Assembly (NCBI GenBank): GCA_937873165.1
Contig: CALMVH010000120.1
Coordinates: 5,113 to 19,915 of the forward strand
Length of the DNA: 14,803 nt
Reading direction: 5' to 3'
From: an uncultured Rhodospirillales bacterium
GTDB lineage: Bacteria; Pseudomonadota; Alphaproteobacteria; CALMVH01
Part shown: positions 7,274-13,807 of the stretch, in pieces
Layout of the letters: the number at the start of each line of letters is the position of its first letter
Position numbering within the stretch: position 1 is the stretch's first letter
Program-made: the position numbers and the translations under genes
Notes under the pieces: model-generated
Told to the model about the DNA's origin: nothing
Databases searched by the model: none
What the model saw: only the letters and a program-made list of their open reading frames with translations

Positions 7274-8635
7274 TTAATAACCCAGGGCATCGAGCGCTTC
7301 CTCCATCCTTGCCCGGGCGGTGCCGCCCGGACCGTTTCGGCGTTCAACCGCCAGTTCAGGCGTGAACACATACCCGGCGAAGGGCTGTATTCCCAGGGCA
7401 TCCAACGCGCGATTCACGTCGTCCAGTTCCAGCTGGTGCACTTGGCAGCCTTCGGCCTCGGCCAATTCCACCAGCGTCTTCACAGCCTTGTAGGCATCGC
7501 GGAACGGGGCTCCCGTGGATGTGAGCGCATCGGCGATCTCGGTTGCCAGCACATGCCCCCGGTGCAGCAGGCGATCCGCTGCCTTGCCTGAAAACACCGA
7601 CTCCCCGATGAAGGGCGGCCAGACTTTCAGGCAGGCTTCGGCTTGGTCGGCCGCGCGCAGGAACACCTGCTTCAACTCGTGCAGGTCGCTGCCATAGCTG
7701 GTCGCAACCGTGCGCAGCAGCATGTGGCCATCCACCTGCGCTGCCAAGATGTGCGCCGCCTTGCCGCGCGTCAGTTCCGGCACATCGGGATTGCGCTTGT
7801 TCGGCATGATTGAGCTGCCGGTCGACCACGCGGGCGATAGTTCCAGAAGGCCGACGGGCGTCGCCGACCAGTAGATGCAGTCCTCCGACAGGCGGCCGAG
7901 GTGCACGGCCAGCAACGCACAGGCATTCAGCGCATTCAGGATAAAATCGCGGTTACCGACCGCGCTGTACGAGTTCCGGCAGGGCGCCGCGAAGCCCAGT
8001 TCCGCCGCCATTTGGATGTAATCGAGCGCCAGCGGACTGCCAGCCAGCGCGGCGCCCCCCAGCGGCATCGTTTCCAGCGCATAGTGTGCCGCCTGTTCCA
8101 GACGGGTCAAATCGTCGGCGAAGTCCCAGGCATGGCCGAGCAAAACGTGGCCGAGCCGCACAGGCTGGCCGTGCTGCAGATGCGTCAACCCCGGCACGAT
8201 GATGCCGATCGTGGCGCGCGCCTGCGCGGCCAGCGCCGCGATCACCGGCCCGACCTGCCTGTGCAGGTCGCGCATCCGGTCGGCGATGTACAGGCGCAGC
8301 GTCGTGGCGATCAGGTCGTTGCGGGAACGGCCCAGATGCATCCGCTTGCCAATTTCGCCCAAACGATCAGTGACGTAACGCTCCAAATGCATGTGGATGT
8401 CTTCGTCGCGTGCGGTCCAGGCAAACGTGCCGGCCTCGATGGCAGCAACGGCTTCGTCCAGAATTGCCTCGACGGCCTGTCCTTCCGCGGCTTCGATCAA
8501 GCCGGTGCCTGTCAGACCGTGCATCCACGCCTTCTGCACCCGCGCCTCTTGCCGCGCCAGCCGGCGGTCGACCGCGATGCCGTTGGTGAACTCGAACAGC
8601 GCGTCGGGCTGTTCGGCAGACTGAAGAACCGTCAC
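7274..8635 (-). CDS. argH: argininosuccinate lyase
   Basis: 453 residues, near the 457 of E. coli ArgH. It starts with GTG overlapping the argG TGA (GTGA), so it is coupled to argG. It belongs to the fumarase/aspartase superfamily: HLGRSRND (100-107), the conserved THLQHGQP (151-158) with the catalytic-type His152, NSYSAVGNRDFILN (221-234), and the signature loop GSSIMPNKRNP (273-283), whose serines act in catalysis in this family. ArgH splits argininosuccinate into arginine and fumarate, the last step of arginine synthesis, in the cytoplasm. The sequence departs from common forms: MPNKRNP instead of MPQKxNP, HGQP instead of the usual AQP, and an N-terminus lacking the usual WGGRF opening. 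Pairing with ArgG supports the assignment; a related lyase of another pathway is less likely. Confidence 0.88.
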   Translation of the reverse strand: MTVLQSAEQPDALFEFTNGIAVDRRLARQEARVQKAWMHGLTGTGLIEAAEGQAVEAILDEAVAAIEAGTFAWTARDEDIHMHLERYVTDRLGEIGKRMHLGRSRNDLIATTLRLYIADRMRDLHRQVGPVIAALAAQARATIGIIVPGLTHLQHGQPVRLGHVLLGHAWDFADDLTRLEQAAHYALETMPLGGAALAGSPLALDYIQMAAELGFAAPCRNSYSAVGNRDFILNALNACALLAVHLGRLSEDCIYWSATPVGLLELSPAWSTGSSIMPNKRNPDVPELTRGKAAHILAAQVDGHMLLRTVATSYGSDLHELKQVFLRAADQAEACLKVWPPFIGESVFSGKAADRLLHRGHVLATEIADALTSTGAPFRDAYKAVKTLVELAEAEGCQVHQLELDDVNRALDALGIQPFAGYVFTPELAVERRNGPGGTARARMEEALDALGY

Positions 8636-9870
8636 GTCCGACGCACCTGTCCTGCCCGTGCGATCGCGCGCGCGCTGACACCCAGTACCTTCAGGAAGCC
8701 TTCCGAGTCCGAGTGATCGAAGGTGCCTTCGGCTTCCATTGAGCCGTCGTTGGTGAACAACGAGTGCGGCACGTCGAGGGCGCGGGCGAATGAGATGTTG
8801 CCGCGGTACAACGTGACCTCCACCGTTCCGGTCACCAGCGCCGCCGCCTCGGCAAACACCGCCCGTACCATGCGCGAGGCGACATCGTTCCAGTACCCTT
8901 GGTAGATCTGGCGCGCCGCGACATAGGATGCCTGGTCGAACATTTCGCGCGCACGGCGGTCCAGGACCAGTTGCAGCATGAACTCGTAGGCGCTGCCCAG
9001 CAGTTCCATGCCGGGCGCTTCGTAGACGCCGCGCGACTTGACCCCGACAAAGCGGTTTTCAACCACGTGCGCGCCGATGCCGATACCGTGAATGCCGCCG
9101 ATCCGGTTGGCTGTGTCGAGCGCGCCAAATGCATCGACCCGGGACCCGTTGATCGCGACTGGACGGCCTTGTTTGAAGCGGATGGACACCGTTTTCGCCT
9201 CGTCGGGCGCGTCCTTGGCCCAGCGGCCCATCTCAGCGGTTACAAATCCAGCGGGCGTGTCGAGCGACTCCAGGCGCCCCCCTTCGTGCGTCAGGCCCAG
9301 CAGGTTGGCGTCGGTCGAATAGGGCGCGTCGCGCGTCGCCTTGATCGGCAGGCCATGCTGTTCGCAGTACGCGATCATCTCCTGCCGCCCCTTGAATCGG
9401 TCGAGGAACACCGGATCGCGCCAAGGTGCATAAACTTCAATCTCGGGCGCCAGCATGTTGCTGATCAGCTGGAAGCGCACTTGGTCGTTGCCGCGGCCGG
9501 TAGCCCCATGTGCCGTGATGCCGATGCCTCGCGCCTTGACCGCACCGAGCAGCCCTTCGACGATCACCTGGCGTCCAATGCCCGTCGTGTTCCAGTAGCG
9601 GCCTTCATAGCGGGCCTGGCCCTGGATGACCGCCAGGCCTGCCTCGGCAATCGCCTGTTTCAGGTCGACGCCCACGAAATCGACCGCGCCGCACGCCCGC
9701 ATGCGCGTGCCGATCTCGTCAAAGCTCGCCTCATCGGGTTGGGCCATGTCGGCGGTCACAGCCACCACATCGACCCCCTCGCCCGTCAGCCAGTGCGTGA
9801 TGGTACAGCTATCGAGCCCGCCGGATGCAGCAAAGGCAATGGTTTTACCGCGCAGGTCGTCTACGTTCAT
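8632..9870 (-). CDS. argG: argininosuccinate synthase
   Basis: 412 residues from the ATG at 9870, with AAGGAT 5 nt upstream. The N-terminal ATP-pyrophosphatase motif SGGLDS is at 16-21; the ATP/citrulline region HGATGRGNDQVRF is at 121-133; YSTDANLLGLTHE (184-196) and later NRIGGIHGIGI and KSRGVYEAPG follow. ArgG joins citrulline and aspartate with ATP to form argininosuccinate, the substrate of ArgH, whose gene follows with a 4-nt overlap. It mixes traits: length close to the usual about 400-residue type, but TADMAQPDE resembles the TANLGQPDE of the longer E. coli type, and the usual SGGLDT is SGGLDS. Upstream is a 222-nt divergent spacer. A divergent or transferred ArgG is likely; the arginine role is inferred from family and context. 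Confidence 0.9.
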   Translation of the reverse strand: MNVDDLRGKTIAFAASGGLDSCTITHWLTGEGVDVVAVTADMAQPDEASFDEIGTRMRACGAVDFVGVDLKQAIAEAGLAVIQGQARYEGRYWNTTGIGRQVIVEGLLGAVKARGIGITAHGATGRGNDQVRFQLISNMLAPEIEVYAPWRDPVFLDRFKGRQEMIAYCEQHGLPIKATRDAPYSTDANLLGLTHEGGRLESLDTPAGFVTAEMGRWAKDAPDEAKTVSIRFKQGRPVAINGSRVDAFGALDTANRIGGIHGIGIGAHVVENRFVGVKSRGVYEAPGMELLGSAYEFMLQLVLDRRAREMFDQASYVAARQIYQGYWNDVASRMVRAVFAEAAALVTGTVEVTLYRGNISFARALDVPHSLFTNDGSMEAEGTFDHSDSEGFLKVLGVSARAIARAGQVRRT

Positions 9871-10092
9871 GGTTAATCCTTAAAACTTATGGGCCGCAGG
9901 AAAACAGGGTTTGAGGTTTGTCACAAGCCCGGCGTGCCTGAGCCAAGGCGATCCGCTTGACCGTGACGCAAGGAAGCCTCCGAAAAATATGACGCAACAA
10001 CAATAGATTCGGAGTAACAGGACGTGTTTCCAGTTGTTAACAAGTGTTAAATTTGCTAAGAAGGAAACGTCCTCAGGTAAACGCGGTATCCG
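9871..10092. promoter_or_regulatory. divergent intergenic region between argG and the multicopper oxidase pseudogene
   Basis: This 222-nt spacer is clearly more AT-rich than its surroundings and is the largest non-coding stretch in the window. It contains an 8-bp direct repeat TGACGCAA (9964-9971 and 9990-9997, 26 nt start to start), a perfect 10-bp palindrome TTGTTAACAA (10034-10043), an overlapping TTAACA-AG-TGTTAA dyad (10037-10050), and an 11-bp inverted pair with a 2-nt bulge, AGGACG(TG)TTTCC (10019-10031) with GGAAACGTCCT (10063-10073). A weak promoter candidate towards the oxidase is TTGTTA (10034-10039), 17 nt, TAAGAA (10057-10062). No convincing promoter towards argG was found. Confidence 0.5.
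10034..10050. promoter_or_regulatory. operator-like dyad in the argG/multicopper oxidase spacer
   Basis: TTGTTAACAA (10034-10043) is a perfect palindrome, and TTAACA (10037-10042) repeats in inverted form as TGTTAA (10045-10050) with a 2-nt spacer. It overlaps the possible -35 of the oxidase gene, the usual place for a repressor site. No specific regulator is implied and no regulator gene lies in the window. Confidence 0.35.
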
Positions 10093-11727
10093 ATGCCATT
10101 CACCTTGCTTAAGATAGTCGTCGGCTTGGCGGTTGCGGCGCTCCTGTTGCCGGTATCCGCAGGCCGCTCCCGCTGCATCCACTCCCGGTTGTTTGCGGCC
10201 TGCCACGGGCAGCGTCGTGGCGCAACCTCCCGATCTGTTCAGCGAACACGGCGTTCTCGAGGTTTCCTTGGATCACGTCACCTCGAAAGACGCGAACGGG
10301 CGAACCCTGTATTGTTTCCAAACGCCGGACGGCTTTGAGTCGCCTACGTTGCACGTGCGGCCGGGCGAAACTCTGAAAATCCACCTCACGAACATGGTGC
10401 CGAAGCCACCCGCAGGCACCGATCCGACGATGACGATGGAGTCGAACATCTGCGGTTCGAAGACCATGGACAGCACTTCGTCAATATATACTTCCATGGC
10501 ACGAATGTTTCGCCTGAGTGCCATAGCGACGATGTTGTGAGTACACTGGTCAACGGTGGCGAAAGCTTCCTTTATACTGTGAACTTTCCGTTCAGCGAAC
10601 CTCCTGGCCTGTACTGGTACCATCCGCACGTTTACGGCGTTTCGGAAGCGGTAGCGCAGGGCGGCGCCAGCGGCGCGATTTTGGTGGAGGGCATCGAAAA
10701 CCTGCAACCAGCCGTCGCCGGCCTGCCCCAGCGCGTGATGATCATGCGTGACCAGATCACCGCGCCCGGCGTGGTCAACACCGGTGTCCCGGCAAACCTG
10801 GACGTGTCGCTGAACTACGTTCCGGTTTCCTACCCTGCGTTGACGCCGGGCGTGATCGAGACTCCGGCGGGCCAGCGTCAGTTCTGGCGCTTCGTGAACG
10901 CCTCGGCCGATACCATTGCGGACGTGCAGCTAAACTACGACGGCGTCGCGCAACCGCTGCAAATCGTCGCCCTGGATAGCGTGGCGACCGGATCGCAGGA
11001 CGGTACGCGCCGCGGCAAGCTGGTGCCGGTCGATCATCTTCTGGTGCCGCCTGCGGGGCGTGTCGAGTTCATCATGACCGCTCCCTCGCCGTTTGTTAAA
11101 ACCGCAATCTTCCAGACGCTGGCGTTGGACAAAGGGATCGGCGTGACCGCCCTGCCGACGCGAACCCTGGCCGTGCTGAAGAGCGACCGGTTGAATCCGC
11201 TTCCTGTAAGCGTGGCGGCAGCCCCCGGCGTGGCCATGCCGACAGTTTCGGGCACGCCGGGCCCGCAGCTGTTCGAAGGTCTCCACGCCGCTGCCGTGAC
11301 GACCAAGCGGTCGCTGTACTTCTCAAGCTCGTTCGCGCCGGGCAGCCCGGCCGGGTTCTTCATTACCGTGGCGGGCGCGACGCCGACCCTGTTCAATCCG
11401 AACAATCCGCCCGCGATCACCACGCATGTCGGTGCGGTGGAGGAATGGACGATCGAGAATCATACCCAGGAACTGCACGCGTTCCACATCCACCAGATCC
11501 ATTTCGAACTGTTGGAAATAAACGGCAAACCGGTCCCGCCCGACCAGCGCCAATACCTCGACACCGTTCAGGTACCCTACTGGAACGGTACGGGTCCCTA
11601 TCCCAGCGTCAAGGTCAAGATGGACTTCCGCGGCAACGTCGCGGGCGACCTCGTGTACCATTGCCATATCCTGGGCCACGAGGACCTCGGCATGATAACG
11701 ATCATCCGGATTTTGCCGCAGCCGTAA
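10093..11727 (+). pseudogene. multicopper oxidase, disrupted by two frame changes
   Basis: Three segments in two frames make up one multicopper oxidase of about 545 residues. Frame 1 from ATG 10093 gives a signal peptide (MPFTLLKIVVGLAVAALLLP, then VSA) up to about 10160. Frame 2 then gives the first cupredoxin domain (PDLFSEHGVLEVSLDHV, SPTLHVRPGETLKIHLTN) up to about 10483, ending at the TGA 10538-10540. Frame 1 resumes at about 10483 (NIYFHGTNVSPECHSDD) and runs to the TAA at 11725. One extra G in GCAGGCC near 10159 and one missing A near 10483 would explain both. Copper motifs kept are WYHPH, HAFHIHQIHF and HCHILGHEDLGM, with the type 1 axial Met. The first HxHG motif is YFHG, so one expected histidine is lost. 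Intact enzymes oxidise copper or phenolics in the periplasm. Sequencing error is the main alternative to true decay. Confidence 0.85.
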
Positions 11728-11798
11728 GCAACTCAACGTCTCGACAATGTGATTCATCTCACCTGGCTGCAGCTGCTTGGCTTTAAAAGCCGCGTCAG

Positions 11799-12296
11799 TC
11801 AGTCGCTTGCCAACGTAAAGCCCGCAACCATCGCGGTGAACGAGCGAGCGAACGGAATCGCGTAGCCGTCCGCTTCAGCCGCTTCCAGCGTGGTACGCCC
11901 CTCGTTTAACGCCTCGTGATCAAGGAACACCATTTCGCCCATCCGGTCCGAGCGCAACACAATTGCAACCGTGTTGCCACCGGCATCGCTCATTATTGGA
12001 AGCAGGCCTTGCGGGATCCCGTCCCTCTCTGCGCCGGCCAAAAGCCGCTTCAATGACCTGTGATCTTCTCCAAGCAGGCCAAATACATAGTTCATTAGTT
12101 CAGCCCCCTCTGCCTCGCCGGCGAGTGAAAACCGGACATTGCCCCGAATGTGACCGCCGGGTGTCGCTGCGAGGAAAGCGCCGTAGTCTTCGGGGAGGGT
12201 CAGGTCGTTCGCTGATGCAAATGTAGCTACTGCCGCGGCGCCAGGCGCTGGCACATTATCAGTGTCGATCTCACTTAGGAACTCGTCGAGCGTCAT
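11799..12296 (-). CDS. SMI1/KNR4 family protein
   Basis: 165 residues from the ATG at 12296, with AAGGA about 8 nt upstream. SMI1/KNR4 hallmarks are LTLPEDYGAFLAATPGGHIRG (about 32-52), where a loaded acidic/aromatic helix meets a Gly-rich turn, then GIPQGLLPIMSDAGGNTVAI and GEMVFLDHEAL. No signal peptide or membrane segment is present, so it is cytoplasmic. Bacterial members of this superfamily are often immunity proteins for polymorphic or contact-dependent toxins, but many stand alone without a known partner. No toxin gene is adjacent: downstream is the convergent oxidase pseudogene, upstream the lipoprotein gene of the hslO operon. It is therefore either an orphan immunity-type protein or a housekeeping member; the sequence does not decide. 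Length is within the family range. Confidence 0.82.
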   Translation of the reverse strand: MTLDEFLSEIDTDNVPAPGAAAVATFASANDLTLPEDYGAFLAATPGGHIRGNVRFSLAGEAEGAELMNYVFGLLGEDHRSLKRLLAGAERDGIPQGLLPIMSDAGGNTVAIVLRSDRMGEMVFLDHEALNEGRTTLEAAEADGYAIPFARSFTAMVAGFTLASD

Positions 12297-12343
12297 GAGG
12301 CGTCCTTAACACTCACTTCGGCTGCGGTAAAGCTTTGATAACT

Positions 12344-12356
12344 GCGCGTATCGCGC
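12344..12356 (-). terminator. weak candidate terminator hairpin after the argD-hslO-lipoprotein genes
   Basis: GCGCG (12344-12348) pairs with CGCGC (12352-12356) around a 3-nt loop, 9 nt past the lipoprotein stop on the minus strand. The stem is all GC, but no T run follows, so termination is only suggested by position. Confidence 0.25.
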
Positions 12357-12364
12357 CGCGTACA

Positions 12365-12904
12365 TTATCGTTCCGCTTTGAACTGTTCCAAATTCTGATC
12401 GATGATCCGGTTGGCGCTCTGGTTGAACTCTGCCATCATCTGCTGGGTCATGTCGTTCCAGATGCGTTCCTTCTGCGCCAGGTTCTTGTCGCTATCCACG
12501 ACCACCTGGCGGTTTACCACCACTTCCCCGGTGCCGGTCTTGCCTCCGGCGGACGCATCGAAGGTCACGTCCAGGCGCCCATCGTACTGAAGCTGGCCGA
12601 CTAGCGATTTTTCCAAGATACTGGCATCCTTGATGCCAACGCGCATGTAGCCTGTGCCGCCGGCCGCCTTCAGGCGCTCGTTCGCCTATATCCGCACGGC
12701 CTTGTAGGGCGGCACCGGGGCGGCATGCTCGACATGCGGCAGTCGCTCGGGCGGAACGTACTCGTCCACGACCTCGACATTCGCAACGGCCAGCGGGATG
12801 GGTGCCTCGCCTGCGAAATCGATGGGAGCCATGGGCAGCCGTTCCTCGGGCGCACACGCCGCCAGCAACAGGATCGGGATAAACAGGGACATGGCCTTGC
12901 GCAT
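12365..12904 (-). pseudogene. lipoprotein gene interrupted by an in-frame TAG
   Basis: One frame from the ATG at 12904 to the TAA at 12365 spans 180 codons, broken only by TAG at codon 73 (12688-12686). The first part has a lipoprotein signal with lipobox LLAAC (Cys about 17) and VEVVDEYVPPERLPHVEH; after the TAG the text continues in frame as ANERLKAAGTGYMRVG and KDASILEKSL, then an acidic/basic helical end (ERIWNDMTQQMMAEFNQSAN). I remember a family of Acetobacteraceae/Rhodospirillales lipoproteins with this order and a tryptophan where the TAG lies, so TGG to TAG is the simplest cause. The function of that family is unknown. The gene starts 12 nt after hslO with GGAG upstream, so it is in the argD-hslO transcript. 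The remaining downstream ATG at 12646 has no visible ribosome binding site. A sequence error is possible. Confidence 0.75.
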
Positions 12905-12916
12905 CGTTGGCTCCGC

Positions 12917-13807
12917 TCAAAGTTCGTATCTACGGTTACAGAACTCGCACGTCACGATCAACGCGCCATCGACGCGCAGGGCGTCGATCTCCTCGGGCGG
13001 CAACGCCCCCATGACCGATTGCACGCGTTCGGCCGAGCAGCGGCAGGCCTCCTGGACGGTCGACGCCGCGAAGACGCGGACTTCCTCCTCGTGGAATAGG
13101 CGGAACAGCAGGCCGTGCGGCCCAAGCTCGCGCTCGGCCGCCATGCCCATCAACTCGTCCGGGGTGGCGGTTTCCAGCAGGATGGTGCAGCGCCGCCAGA
13201 CTTCCTCGAAATCCTTGTCGCTCATCGGGCCGCGATCGGCCTCCGGCATCCGCTGCAACACGATGCCCGCACCGTGCCAATGATGGTTGGCATGCGCGAC
13301 CACCAGCAAGGGCTCGGTTTCCAACTGCTCGGATTGCTGGAAGTAATGCCGTATGGCGTCGGTTAACGTCTCGCCCTCCAGCGCCACGATGCCCTGGTAG
13401 CGTTCTGTATCCTGGCCCTGATCGACGGTAAAGGCGATATAACCCTTGCCCAGCAGCGACCGGCCCTCGGCCTTGCCTGTTAGCGCCTCCGCATCGAACT
13501 GCGCGTAAGCGCGTACGTTGCCGCCGCTGGTCACGTCGGCGACAACTAGACGCACGGGACCGTCGCCCTTGGCCTGCAACGTAAAAACACCATCGTACTT
13601 CAACAGGCTGGCCAGGAGCACCGCCCCCGTGATGACTTCTGCCAGCAGCTGCGACACGGGCGCGGGATAGCGGTGGCGCAGGATGATCTGGTCCAGCACG
13701 GGACCCAGTCGCACCATGCGCCCGCGCAGGTCGGGGATGTCCAGCTGGAAAGGCTGAACGACGTCGGCAGGTGGCGCGTGGCCTTCTTCCAACGTTTCGC
13801 CGATCAT
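12917..13807 (-). CDS. hslO: Hsp33 redox-regulated chaperone
   Basis: 296 residues from the ATG at 13807, which overlaps the argD TGA (ATGA); the frame is open upstream, but there it only shadows argD. The N-terminal substrate-binding part shows VSQLLAEVITGAVLLASLLK, GPVRLVVADVTSGGNVRAYA and the GKGYIAFTVDQG stretch typical of HslO. The C-terminal zinc centre keeps all four cysteines: CRC (255, 257) and CEFC (287, 290), the CxC plus CxxC zinc-binding switch. Hsp33 is inactive with zinc bound and reduced, and becomes a holdase chaperone when oxidised and unfolded by oxidative stress. It is cytoplasmic. Length is normal for alphaproteobacterial HslO. Overlap with argD on one side and a 12-nt gap to a lipoprotein gene on the other indicate one transcript. 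Confidence 0.95.
   Translation of the reverse strand: MIGETLEEGHAPPADVVQPFQLDIPDLRGRMVRLGPVLDQIILRHRYPAPVSQLLAEVITGAVLLASLLKYDGVFTLQAKGDGPVRLVVADVTSGGNVRAYAQFDAEALTGKAEGRSLLGKGYIAFTVDQGQDTERYQGIVALEGETLTDAIRHYFQQSEQLETEPLLVVAHANHHWHGAGIVLQRMPEADRGPMSDKDFEEVWRRCTILLETATPDELMGMAAERELGPHGLLFRLFHEEEVRVFAASTVQEACRCSAERVQSVMGALPPEEIDALRVDGALIVTCEFCNRRYEL

Noticed and set aside
6280..7365. 361-codon open frame on the plus strand
   Set aside because: It lies opposite both thioredoxin-like genes and the end of argH, which have signal peptides and active-site motifs; its own composition is Arg/Pro/Gly-rich shadow.
8899..9876. 325-codon open frame on the plus strand
   Set aside because: It lies opposite argG, whose motifs are unmistakable; no family is recognisable in it.
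10133..10540. A separate 135-residue gene starting at TTG 10133
   Set aside because: It is domain 1 of the multicopper oxidase out of frame with its signal peptide and its remaining domains; it lacks an export signal and ends in shadow sequence after about 10483.
11779..11791. GGCTTTAAAAGCC hairpin between the oxidase pseudogene and the SMI1/KNR4 gene as a terminator
   Set aside because: The stem is only 5 bp with a 3-nt loop and no T run follows, so it is not distinguishable from chance.
12686..12688. Recoding of TAG as an amino acid (for example pyrrolysine) in the lipoprotein gene
   Set aside because: No pylTSBCD gene or recoding structure is seen, every other gene with a visible stop follows standard usage, and a TGG to TAG change is simpler.
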